Of a stretch of DNA of 55,583 bases, positions 43,280-51,716 are shown one piece after another. The stretch comes from Bacteroidales bacterium (GTDB taxonomy: Bacteria; Bacteroidota; Bacteroidia; Bacteroidales; UBA932). Numbering within the stretch: position 1 is the stretch's first letter; the number at the start of each line of letters is the position of its first letter. The stretch covers positions 1 through 55,583 of the forward strand of contig JALCSU010000012.1 of NCBI GenBank assembly GCA_022653735.1, in the 5' to 3' direction. The notes below the pieces were generated by a model. The model made no database searches and was not told where the DNA came from. It saw only the letters and a program-made list of their open reading frames with translations. Made by a program: the position numbers and the translations under genes.

Positions 43280-44350
43280 TTATTTTTTTCTTTTCAATGT
43301 TTCTACTATGTAAGACGTGCCTCCGCATATTACCTGATTGACGACCTGAGACTCATGAGAGAGGGTAGCGAATATGATTCCCACCTCGAAAGGGATGCCG
43401 TAGATGGTCTGCAACGCAAGAGCGACTATGTAATGGAAAGCTCCGAACCCTCCGGGCACAGGCACGATCGAGGCCAGGCTGCCGGCTATCATCAAAAACA
43501 GAGCGTCGGCCCCATTCAGCTCGGCAAGCTTGCCGATATATTCAGCCAATTCCGGATTAATCTTGTTGAAATCCATGCCTTGGACAGCAAGCAGAATGGT
43601 GTAACTCATCATCCAGTAGCAAGCCCATATTCCTATCGTAAGAACGAAGAATTTCCAGGCGCCTTTCATCTTCATGCAACTGGATATTCCCTGCCACACC
43701 CCTGCAAACACGCCGGACACCTTTCCGGCCTTTTTATTCTTGCGCCCGATACGCACTATCAGCCAGATGACAAGCACGATGGCTGCTACGACCACGACAG
43801 TCAGGATAATCGCGCGCGGGGTCATTTTATTCAAGGCTGGCTTCAGAATATTATCGGAAAAGAACCCTCCGTACCGTTTCCAGCCGAAATAGAGGAAAAC
43901 CAACATCAGCAAGACCATGGTCACGAGATCCCAGGATCGCTCCAGAGCCACTGTGCCAAGAACCTTGTCATAAGAGGCCAGCCGATGCGTCTTGCCCGCC
44001 TCATCTGGTTCAGATTTGGAGGAATTTGCCGTGATGTAGCCGCATCGCACGAACTCCCCTACTCTGGGCAGGACTAGATTGACCAGGTAGCTTATGTTGA
44101 TTGCATTGAAGGTAGCTCCGCGCCTCATCTTCGGATCGATGGGGAGAATGAGCTCTCGCCACCTGAGGGCTCTGAGATAGAACGCAAGGGCACCGAATGC
44201 CATAGAAAGTATCACGAATTCCCATCTGCAAGCCTTCAGAGCTTCCCAGAAATCCTCCCACTTGATGCCCCTGAAAGAAAAATAAAGGAGCACGACGGCA
44301 AGGATGATAGAGACGGCGTATTTTATAAAATTCTTCAGTTTCACGATCAT
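43280..44350 (-). CDS. LPG synthase-type (UPF0104) integral membrane protein
   Basis: The 356-residue protein has about eight membrane segments and the family motifs YLRALRWRELI, NISYLVNLVLPRVGEFVR and SLASIVPVPGGFGAFHYI. The same fold forms the membrane half of lysylphosphatidylglycerol synthases, which transfers lipid across the membrane. The cytosolic aminoacyl half is absent. ATG at 44350 is used. A neighbouring PfkB gene diverges from it. Confidence 0.88.
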   Translation of the reverse strand: MIVKLKNFIKYAVSIILAVVLLYFSFRGIKWEDFWEALKACRWEFVILSMAFGALAFYLRALRWRELILPIDPKMRRGATFNAINISYLVNLVLPRVGEFVRCGYITANSSKSEPDEAGKTHRLASYDKVLGTVALERSWDLVTMVLLMLVFLYFGWKRYGGFFSDNILKPALNKMTPRAIILTVVVVAAIVLVIWLIVRIGRKNKKAGKVSGVFAGVWQGISSCMKMKGAWKFFVLTIGIWACYWMMSYTILLAVQGMDFNKINPELAEYIGKLAELNGADALFLMIAGSLASIVPVPGGFGAFHYIVALALQTIYGIPFEVGIIFATLSHESQVVNQVICGGTSYIVETLKRKK

Positions 44351-44378
44351 ATTGGACAAAAATAGTCATAAATATAAT

Positions 44379-44386
44379 TAAATTTG
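44379..44386 (+). promoter_or_regulatory. -7 element for the PfkB gene
   Basis: TAAATTTG fits TAnnTTTG 20 bases before the ATG at 44407. The -33 element is unclear. Confidence 0.55.
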
Positions 44387-44406
44387 CATCTATCAATGCA
44401 AAAGAG

Positions 44407-45402
44407 ATGAAATCTATCCTTGGAATTGGCAATGCCCTCACCGACGTGCTGGCAATCTTCCCAGACGATTCTATTCTTCAAGAATATCATCTTCCTGTGG
44501 GAAGCATGCAACATGTGGACCTGGAGACAGGAGACAGGATATGGTCGAAGCTTAAAGAATATGGGGTTAAATATGTCCCTGGTGGCTCTGCCGCCAACAC
44601 CATCACTTGCACTTCTATTCTTGGCATGCCTTCTGGCTACATCGGGAAAATAGGAGATGACGAGCTGGGGCATCTTTACAAGAGCACCCTGGAGCAGTTC
44701 GGGGTCAAGACCACCATGCTCACAGGCACAAAAGGCTCCGGACGGGCGATGTGCTTCATCACCGGCCCGAGCGGGGAAAGGACTTTCGCAGATTACATGG
44801 GAGCTGCCCTGGAAATGGTTCCAGAGGACTTGAAGCCTGAATATTTCGAAGGCTATGACTATTTCCACATCGAGGGATACCTGGTCCAGAACCAAGACCT
44901 GATTCGCAAGGCAGCGCAGATGGCAAAGGCTGCCGGGTGCAAGATTTCCATCGACATGGCGTCCTATAACGTCGTGGAATCGAATGAAGCCTTCTTTCAC
45001 AATCTGCTGGACAGATACATAGACATCGTCTTTGCGAATGAGGCGGAAGCCAGGTCTTACACCAAGCTGGAGCCAAGGGAGGCATTGGATGCGCTCGCCA
45101 GCCAATGCGAAATAGCAATAGTGAAGATTGGCAAAGACGGCTCCATGGTGAAGGCAGGGGACGAGTATCACTATATTCATGCATATCCTGCGAAAACTAT
45201 TGATGCTACTGGCGCTGGGGACACGTACGCAGCAGGCTTCATCTACGGCCTGTCTTTAGGGATGCCTCTAGAGGCATGCGGCAAGATAGGCTCGATAATT
45301 GCGGCGAAGGTGGTCGAGGTCGTCGGAACCAAAATTGATGTTCCTCGCTGGAAAGCAGCGAAACAAGAAATCCGAGAACTCATAGCATCCGTTCAGAAAT
45401 GA
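44407..45402 (+). CDS. PfkB-family sugar or nucleoside kinase
   Basis: The 331-residue protein has both PfkB signatures: GGSAANTITCTSILGM (about residues 59-74) near the N-terminus and DATGAGDTYAAGFIYG (about 264-279) with the catalytic Asp near its end. Close relatives in Bacteroidales are annotated as adenosine or carbohydrate kinases. The substrate cannot be fixed. The following gene begins four bases before its stop (ATGA), so the two are co-transcribed. Confidence 0.93.
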   Translation: MKSILGIGNALTDVLAIFPDDSILQEYHLPVGSMQHVDLETGDRIWSKLKEYGVKYVPGGSAANTITCTSILGMPSGYIGKIGDDELGHLYKSTLEQFGVKTTMLTGTKGSGRAMCFITGPSGERTFADYMGAALEMVPEDLKPEYFEGYDYFHIEGYLVQNQDLIRKAAQMAKAAGCKISIDMASYNVVESNEAFFHNLLDRYIDIVFANEAEARSYTKLEPREALDALASQCEIAIVKIGKDGSMVKAGDEYHYIHAYPAKTIDATGAGDTYAAGFIYGLSLGMPLEACGKIGSIIAAKVVEVVGTKIDVPRWKAAKQEIRELIASVQK

Positions 45403-45935
45403 TCAAAGAGGCGTTTATCGATTTTTTCCGCAGGCAATCCCTGAAAAGGCACTCCAGTGGCAATCAGACTGAGATACTGCCCATCAGCAGGATAAAATCT
45501 TATGCGGCCATCATAGATGTCGAAGATCCGACCTACGATACGTGCAAGACTGCGATAATCAATTTTTTCCGCCGTTACGAAATCAACGGCATGATTTTCT
45601 TCCAGGATTTCCGGGAAATCGGCAATGGCGACAGGCTTATAACCAGCATCCAGACCACCATCACCAAGAAGGACCTGAACTGGTACGGAAGACCTTCGGA
45701 TTATAAACTGAAAGTGCTCGCCGAGAGGGATCCAGACATACTGATCTGCCTTCTGAACGACCCTTCGTTCCCGATGGAATATCTCATAAGAACGTCAGGC
45801 GCTCGCTTCAAGATAGGTCGGAAGCAGCTTGGCGGCGACGTTTTTGACGTGGTCCTTAGAGACCCGGGAGACAAGACGCTGTCCCAGCTCGAGAGTTTCA
45901 ACGCCGTGAAAGATTTCTTACTAAAAATCAAATAA
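45399..45935 (+). CDS. Conserved Bacteroidota protein of unknown function (DUF6913-like)
   Basis: The 178-residue protein starts MIKEAFIDFFRRQSLKRHSS and contains AIIDVEDPTYDTCKTAIINFF, then NDPSFPMEYLIRTSGARFKI. I recall such proteins as DUF6913 but cannot confirm it. There is no membrane segment or signal peptide. Its coupling to the PfkB gene (ATGA overlap) and the DUF368 gene 14 bases downstream suggests a shared operon. Confidence 0.75.
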   Translation: MIKEAFIDFFRRQSLKRHSSGNQTEILPISRIKSYAAIIDVEDPTYDTCKTAIINFFRRYEINGMIFFQDFREIGNGDRLITSIQTTITKKDLNWYGRPSDYKLKVLAERDPDILICLLNDPSFPMEYLIRTSGARFKIGRKQLGGDVFDVVLRDPGDKTLSQLESFNAVKDFLLKIK

Positions 45936-45949
45936 TTCTATAAGACGAA

Positions 45950-46930
45950 ATGGCAAATATCATCAATAATATTCTCATCGCAGCGAAAGGCTTCGCAATG
46001 GGAGCTGCAAACGTGATTCCAGGGGTTTCAGGAGGGACCATCGCCTTACTGACAGGCATATTCGAGAAACTGATAAATTCCCTGAATGCCCTGATGGATC
46101 TGAAGTCATGGAAGCTGCTATTCAAAGGTAAACTGAAAGAATGGAATGAATATGTAGGCGGCACCTTCCTGCTATGGCTTCTTATCGGCTTGGCAATCAG
46201 CATATTCACGCTGGCGAAGCTAATGGAATATGTCCTGCATTACTATCCCATCCAGACCTGGTCTTTCTTCTTCGGGCTGATAATAGCCTCGTCTGTCTTC
46301 ATGCTGGCAGACATCAAGAAATGGCAATTAGCAGACGGACTATTCCTAGCCTGTGGAATCTTGCTTGGCATAGTGATTTGCACGCTCTCCCCCACTCAGA
46401 CGACCGAGGCTCTTTGGTTTATTGCAGTATGCGGGGCAATCGCAGTCTGCACCATGATACTCCCTGGCATTTCCGGAAGCTTCATCTTAGTCATCCTTGG
46501 AAAATACGACTTCATCATGCAGGCGGTGAGCGAACTGAACATCCCCGTCCTACTGGTATTCCTCTTAGGCTGCATCGTCGGGCTCCTTGGATTCTCGAAA
46601 TTCCTTCACTGGCTGCTTTCCAAGGCAGAAAGGCAGACTCTTATAGTACTCATTGGCTTTACCCTCGGCTCCCTGGTGAAAGTCTGGCCATGGAGCGACA
46701 AGGTCAGCATCCTCACTTCTCAGCTTCTGAAGGGCGGGATGACGGCAGAGCAGGCCAAGGTAGCAGTGGATTCTTTTACACAAAGCGGCACAGACATCAC
46801 TCCGCTGATTGAAAATGATGTTTTCAGCGCAGTGTGCTGGATGATCATTGGAATCGCTCTAGTGATGCTGCTGGAAGCACTGAGTGGCAGATTTAGCAGA
46901 AACACGAAGCATACTGTCGTAGAAAACTAA
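45950..46930 (+). CDS. DUF368 membrane protein, probable polyprenyl-phosphate translocase (PopT-like)
   Basis: The 326-residue protein begins with the DUF368 hallmark GFAMGAANVIPGVSGGTIALL and has about eight membrane segments, with ILPGISGSFILVILGKY in the middle. DUF368 proteins such as PopT return undecaprenyl phosphate to the inner leaflet for peptidoglycan and glycan synthesis. The tight spacing with its neighbours fits an operon. Confidence 0.92.
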   Translation: MANIINNILIAAKGFAMGAANVIPGVSGGTIALLTGIFEKLINSLNALMDLKSWKLLFKGKLKEWNEYVGGTFLLWLLIGLAISIFTLAKLMEYVLHYYPIQTWSFFFGLIIASSVFMLADIKKWQLADGLFLACGILLGIVICTLSPTQTTEALWFIAVCGAIAVCTMILPGISGSFILVILGKYDFIMQAVSELNIPVLLVFLLGCIVGLLGFSKFLHWLLSKAERQTLIVLIGFTLGSLVKVWPWSDKVSILTSQLLKGGMTAEQAKVAVDSFTQSGTDITPLIENDVFSAVCWMIIGIALVMLLEALSGRFSRNTKHTVVEN

Positions 46931-46953
46931 TCAAATTAATATAACATACCACT

Positions 46954-48072
46954 ATGACTAATCAAAAAGGGATTGAAGGAAGGCTTCTGTCGCTGGATGC
47001 GCTCAGGGGCTTCGACATGATGTTCATCATGGGGCTCGGCGGGCTTATCGTAAGCGTCTGCGCCCTGTTTCCTGGCGGCGGAGACTCGTGGCTCGCCCGT
47101 CAATTCTCCCACGTCGACTGGGAGGGGCTTCATTTCGAGGATACCATCTTCGCATTGTTCTTGTTCATCTCGGGAATGACTTTCCCCTTCTCTATCTCGA
47201 AGAAAAGGGCAAAAGGGATGTCCGAGGGCAAGATTCTTCTGGACATTATCCGCAGAGGACTGATTCTCTTCCTGTTCGGCCTCATTTATGACGGGCTCTT
47301 CGATTTGCAATTCGCCACTCAGAGGATTCCGAGCGTGCTTGGCCGAATCGGCCTGGGATGGATGTTCGCTGCCATGCTTTATGCTTTCACTGGCAAGAAA
47401 GCCCAATGGGCAACAGCCATCGGGATATTAATAGGATATTTCCTGCTCCTGCGTTTCGTCGTCGCTCCAGATGCTCCTGCCGGAGCTGATTCTTTCTCTC
47501 TGGAGGGCAACATCGTAAGCTACGTCGATCGCAAGCTGATGCCTGACAACATCTATGTGCGAGGCGTCTATGACCCGGAAGGCCTTATCAGCACCATTCC
47601 TGCGATCGTAACCGCCTTGCTGGGGATGTTCACGGGACGATATGTGAAGGAATCGGAGGATAGCGGAGAAAAGAAAACCTTGAAGCTCTTATGCGCTGCT
47701 GCCATCCTTTTAGGCATCGGGCTAGCATGGAGCATCTGGTTCCCGATTGTCAAGAAGCTTTGGACCAGCACTTTCGTGCTCACCATGGCAGGATATTCAG
47801 TGGCCATGTTCGCAATTTTCTATTACATAATAGACGTCAGGAAACATCGCAAGCTGGACTGGATTTTCCGGGTGGTCGGGCTGAATTCCATTACCATCTA
47901 CATGGCGCAGAGAATAATAGATTTCTCTTCCATCAATGGATTTTTCCTGAATGGCTTCGCCAACATCTTTCCAGAGAATGTCGGCAGCTTCATCCTTAGC
48001 CTAGGCTATTTCGTGCTGTGCTGGCTGTTCCTGTATTTCCTATATAGAAAAGAGATATTCCTGAAAGTGTAG
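46954..48072 (+). CDS. DUF5009/heparan acetyltransferase-like membrane protein
   Basis: The 372-residue protein starts LLSLDALRGFDMMFIMGLGG, the typical beginning of DUF5009 acyltransferase-like proteins. It has about ten membrane segments (FALFLFISGMTFPFSISKKR, RIGLGWMFAAMLYAF). Related proteins acetylate sugars. Its real substrate is unknown. A -7 element and the tRNA gene follow immediately. Confidence 0.88.
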   Translation: MTNQKGIEGRLLSLDALRGFDMMFIMGLGGLIVSVCALFPGGGDSWLARQFSHVDWEGLHFEDTIFALFLFISGMTFPFSISKKRAKGMSEGKILLDIIRRGLILFLFGLIYDGLFDLQFATQRIPSVLGRIGLGWMFAAMLYAFTGKKAQWATAIGILIGYFLLLRFVVAPDAPAGADSFSLEGNIVSYVDRKLMPDNIYVRGVYDPEGLISTIPAIVTALLGMFTGRYVKESEDSGEKKTLKLLCAAAILLGIGLAWSIWFPIVKKLWTSTFVLTMAGYSVAMFAIFYYIIDVRKHRKLDWIFRVVGLNSITIYMAQRIIDFSSINGFFLNGFANIFPENVGSFILSLGYFVLCWLFLYFLYRKEIFLKV

Positions 48073-48090
48073 AATTAGCAGGAATTTGAT

Positions 48091-48098
48091 TATATTTG
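48091..48098 (+). promoter_or_regulatory. Probable tRNA promoter element
   Basis: TATATTTG fits TAnnTTTG and lies 44 bases before the tRNA. Confidence 0.5.
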
Positions 48099-48141
48099 CA
48101 AACCCGTTCGGTCAGGCATGCTGGCCGCAGGGCGGCGGAAT

Positions 48142-48215
48142 GGTTCGGTAGCTCAGCTGGATAGAGCAACAGCCTTCTAAGCTGTGGGTCTTGGGTTCGA
48201 ATCCCAACCGAATCA
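48142..48215 (+). tRNA. tRNA-Arg (UCU)
   Basis: A complete cloverleaf: acceptor GGTTCGG with CCGAATC, D-arm with GCTC/GAGC, anticodon stem ACAGC/GCTGT with loop CTTCTAA giving anticodon TCT, and T-arm TGGGTTCGAATCCCA. Discriminator base A is present and CCA is not encoded. The intrinsic terminator follows at once. Confidence 0.95.
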
Positions 48216-48226
48216 CTATTATCTCT

Positions 48227-48262
48227 TGCAAGTGCCCTGTTTTTCGGACACTTGCATTTTTT
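48227..48262 (+). terminator. Intrinsic terminator of the tRNA
   Basis: TGCAAGTG (48227-48234) pairs with CACTTGCA (48249-48256), extended by CC/GG, followed by TTTTTT. Confidence 0.9.
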
Positions 48263-48608
48263 CCCGCAAGGGCTGAACCACATTAAAACTAATAATTCAG
48301 CGGCTAAAGGGAAGAATGGCCGAGCCAGAGTCTTAGTGACCCGTTACGACAATGACAACAATGACAACAATGACACGAAACTCCGCGACCTCAGAATCAA
48401 GGTCGATGAAATTGCAGATGGAGCGATGCTTGCATACCTGACCGATGACTGTCACAGCTACACCGAAATTCCTCTGCAGGTGAACGACGGAGCAGTCAAC
48501 CTCTATAAACCCGAGTCAACCTAAATCAGGAAAATACACTTGCTCCCTTTGCGCCGGATATAGCTGACCACTTCCTTGCAGGTGAGCCTATCTGTGTCAT
48601 ATCGTTTA
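48263..48608. other. Intergenic region with a possible protein remnant
   Basis: A plus-strand frame ending at 48524 contains LRDLRIKVDEIADGAMLAYL and ends in YKPEST, perhaps the tail of a lost gene. It holds a short CAATGACAA microsatellite near 48350-48371. No intact gene is seen. Confidence 0.4.
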
Positions 48609-49883
48609 TTAGTCTTTTAAGCATCCAATAGGAACCACATAAACTCCGTCTGCACGTCGATAGGCGAATTTTCCTGTAGCCGTCAACACCATTAAAAAGG
48701 ACGGGGCTTTCATTTTATCCGTATCTATCTTTGCAGCCAATGTTTTTAAGGTAGTTGCGCCTTGCTCTATAAGTTGGTCTCCGCCAAGTTTTATTTCGAT
48801 AAGGCCAAATTTACCATTACGCAGATGAACAACTGCGTCACATTCGAGGCCGTACTTGTCTCGAAAATGATAAACTTGTCCATCTAAAGCGCTCGCAAAT
48901 ACGCGTAAATCCCGGACACAAAGCGTCTCAAATAACAGCCCCATTGTGTTCAGATCATTAATCAGGTCCTTGGGGCCAAGACCCAAAGCAGCAACAGCAA
49001 TTGACGGATCGACGAAGTATCTGGTATCAGATGTCCGAATAGCTGTCTTTGAACGCAGATTAGGATTCCATGCAACAGAATCTTCTATGACAAAAATTTT
49101 TTTCAGAGCGTCAATATAAGAAGCAACTGTTTTTACATCCGTTGATCCCTCATCATTCACTCGCATATCTTCTACAATAGTACTGATGGGAGCCTGAGAA
49201 CCTTGATGTCGAGCATATGAACGCATCAATCGTTTTGCCCGTTCTCGATTGCGTCGAACGCCATCTACTCGAGAAATGTCCGAACGCGTCACTGCGTCAT
49301 AATAGTATTTCACTTGATCCAGCGCGATATCTCCTGTTTGCAATGATGCACGAGGCCACCCACCTCGACAAATTAAAAAAGCAATATCATCAAGCGACAA
49401 TTTGTTGATTCCCATTATATTGTCTGGAGTTTCAAACATCCCCTCCAAACTCACTTCTCCAGAAGATTCCCCCGACTCGTATAAACTCATGGGACGCATG
49501 GTTAGCCATGCAAATCTACCAGCTCCTGAATGATGAATTTCTTCTGTTTTTGCAGGAACAGCCGAACCAGTTAAAATAAAAAGACCTTCGCCTTCTCTGT
49601 GATCGACTTCAAAGCGGATTGTATCCCACAATTTGGGAGCAAGTTGCCATTCATCTACCAATATTGGATATTCTCCGACCAACAACGCTTTAGGATTTAT
49701 ATCAGCCATACGGAGATTCTGTTCTTTGTACAAAGGATCGTCCATGTAGATGATTGTGGACGCCTGTTGCTCCGCAGTTGTAGTTTTACCGCACCATTTA
49801 GGTCCTTCAATCAAAACGGCACCGATACCTGACAACTTTCGTTGTAACTCCTTATCCGCAATTCTCGGTTTATATGTCTTCAT
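48609..49883 (-). CDS. AAA ATPase with DUF4143 domain, intact
   Basis: The 424-residue protein starts MKTYKPRIADKELQRKLSGI. Walker A is EGPKWCGKTTTA, Walker B-like EYPILVDEWQLAP, then LTGSAVPA. The C-terminal DUF4143 part includes TLCVRDLRVFASALDGQVYH and CDAVVHLRNGKFGLIEIKLG, with the ExK motif. It differs in sequence from the other copies, so it is a separate lineage rather than a recent duplicate. ATG at 49883 is the likely start. Confidence 0.88.
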   Translation of the reverse strand: MKTYKPRIADKELQRKLSGIGAVLIEGPKWCGKTTTAEQQASTIIYMDDPLYKEQNLRMADINPKALLVGEYPILVDEWQLAPKLWDTIRFEVDHREGEGLFILTGSAVPAKTEEIHHSGAGRFAWLTMRPMSLYESGESSGEVSLEGMFETPDNIMGINKLSLDDIAFLICRGGWPRASLQTGDIALDQVKYYYDAVTRSDISRVDGVRRNRERAKRLMRSYARHQGSQAPISTIVEDMRVNDEGSTDVKTVASYIDALKKIFVIEDSVAWNPNLRSKTAIRTSDTRYFVDPSIAVAALGLGPKDLINDLNTMGLLFETLCVRDLRVFASALDGQVYHFRDKYGLECDAVVHLRNGKFGLIEIKLGGDQLIEQGATTLKTLAAKIDTDKMKAPSFLMVLTATGKFAYRRADGVYVVPIGCLKD

Positions 49884-50143
49884 ATCTATATACTGATTAT
49901 AAGGCAAAGATAACACTATATTTTGGAATTTCCATATGTGGCTAAATTAAATTACCTTTTTTGGCCAAAAAACATGTCACGATTAGGTTGTATATTTTTG
50001 TGTTTTTTGGATAAAATGTAGTTAAAATTGTGTACCGCGCGAGAAGTAGACACAGAAAATAATTTAGATGTTAATGTTTTCCCAGAGCCATCCCCTGATG
50101 CCGGTGCGGGCGATTCCGCTGGCATAGTCTCAGTTCTTTTTGC
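49884..50143. other. Intergenic region between divergent genes
   Basis: No gene or repeat is evident. It carries the promoters for both neighbours. Confidence 0.5.
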
Positions 50144-50151
50144 TACCTTTG
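50144..50151 (+). promoter_or_regulatory. -7 element for the MATE gene
   Basis: TACCTTTG fits TAnnTTTG exactly, 43 bases before the ATG at 50194. Confidence 0.6.
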
Positions 50152-50193
50152 CTGTCCGGCTGGGTTTTTCCCCGGCCAGCGAACTTAGCGAAT

Positions 50194-51528
50194 ATGCCGG
50201 CGAAGGATTTAACACAAGGCAGCGTGCTTAAGAATATGGCTGGGTTTTCCCTGCCATATCTGCTTTCCTATTTCATGCAGCTGCTCTACGGACTTGCGGA
50301 CCTGTTCGTAATCGGACTGTACGACGGAGTGGCCAGCACTACCGCCGTGTCTATCGGCAGCCAGTTCATGCATTTTCTCACGGTCATGATCGTCGGGTTG
50401 GCGATGGGCACCACCGTCACGTTGGCAAGGGCGATCGGGGCTAAAAACGAAAGAGGGGCATCCAAGACCATAGGAAGCTCGGTCTCACTATTCATCGCAG
50501 TTTCTGTCTTAGCTGCCGGAATTCTCCTGCTCATCATAAGGCCGATAGTGAGCGTGATGTCAACCCCCGTCGAGGCAATCAACGGCACTGCCGATTACCT
50601 GAGAATATGCTTCATCGGCATTCCTTTCATAACGGCATACAACGTGATCGCCTCCATATTCAGAGGCATCGGAGACAGCAAGAGCCCGATGTACTTCGTG
50701 GCGGTGGCATGCGCACTTAATATATTGCTAGATTTCATATTCATAGGCTCTATGAATATGGGACCTGCCGGGGCTGCTCTAGGTACCACGCTCTCTCAGA
50801 CTTTCAGCGTCGGCATCTCGCTTTTCTACCTGAAGCGCAAAGGCTTAGGAATACGGTTCCATAAACATGACTTGAGACCAGACCGCCCTACGCTCTCGAC
50901 GGTACTGAAAATCGGCACGCCGATAGCGCTCCAGGATGGATTCATACAGATAGCTTTCCTTGCGATAACCGTGATAGCGAACAATCGCGGCTTAGTGGAT
51001 TCCGCTGCCGTCGGGATAGTGGAGAAGCTCATCGGGATGCTGTTCCTGGTGCCATTTGCCATGCTTTCGACCGTGTCCACGATGACGGCTCAGAACATCG
51101 GCGCAGGCCAAGCCGAGAGATGCCGCCTGACCCTAAAATATGCCGTGATGATTGCCTTTAGCTATGGAACGCTCATAGCCATTCTTATACAGTTCACTGC
51201 AGAACCTATAGTCGGATGGTTCACATCGGACCCTGAGGTCATCCACGCAGGTGGGCAATATTTCAGGAGCTACGTCATGGACACGGCGTTCGCCGGCATC
51301 CATTTCTGCTTAAGCGGATATTTCGTGGCATACGGCTATTCTATCGTGTCATTCATTCACAACGTGGCTTCCATCATATTGGCAAGAGTGCCCCTATCCT
51401 ACATATTTTCAGTGAATTTTCCAGACACCCTCTTCCCAATGGGCCTCGCCGCCCCAATCGGCTCCCTGCTCTCGGTCCTCATCTGCATAGGCTTCCTCAT
51501 CCGGTTCCGCAAACACGGAAAGCTCTAG
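50194..51528 (+). CDS. MATE-family efflux transporter
   Basis: The 444-residue protein begins MPAKDLTQGSVLKNMAGFSL and has twelve expected membrane segments in two halves. Features include GLADLFVIGLYDGVASTTA, FRGIGDSKSPMYFVAVACAL and TMTAQNIGAGQAER, which match MATE multidrug exporters. ATG at 50194 is used because the upstream frame crosses the promoter. It probably exports drugs or cationic compounds using Na+ or H+. Confidence 0.93.
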   Translation: MPAKDLTQGSVLKNMAGFSLPYLLSYFMQLLYGLADLFVIGLYDGVASTTAVSIGSQFMHFLTVMIVGLAMGTTVTLARAIGAKNERGASKTIGSSVSLFIAVSVLAAGILLLIIRPIVSVMSTPVEAINGTADYLRICFIGIPFITAYNVIASIFRGIGDSKSPMYFVAVACALNILLDFIFIGSMNMGPAGAALGTTLSQTFSVGISLFYLKRKGLGIRFHKHDLRPDRPTLSTVLKIGTPIALQDGFIQIAFLAITVIANNRGLVDSAAVGIVEKLIGMLFLVPFAMLSTVSTMTAQNIGAGQAERCRLTLKYAVMIAFSYGTLIAILIQFTAEPIVGWFTSDPEVIHAGGQYFRSYVMDTAFAGIHFCLSGYFVAYGYSIVSFIHNVASIILARVPLSYIFSVNFPDTLFPMGLAAPIGSLLSVLICIGFLIRFRKHGKL

Positions 51529-51716
51529 TTATCAGCATTTTGCACAAGCCTCCACTCCTTTTCGGCTAAAGATTCCGTTACCGATGGATATTAGTATCCA
51601 TTAGTAATGGAAAGATTTGTCCATTTCAAATGGAAGGAGGGTTCTTGAGCCTTCTTTTCGATGAAATCCAGATGGATTAGCAGATTTTCGGCTGAAAATC
51701 CCTAACTTGCGAGACT
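51529..51716. other. Intergenic region before the MMPL gene
   Basis: It contains TTTTCGGCT twice (near 51559 and 51687) and imperfect repeats around ATGGATATTAGTATCCAT. The start of the MMPL transcript probably lies near CTAACTTGCG at 51702. Confidence 0.4.

Noticed and set aside
44347..45180. Minus-strand frame of 277 codons opposite the PfkB gene
   Set aside because: PfkB signatures and an in-context start on the plus strand make this a shadow.
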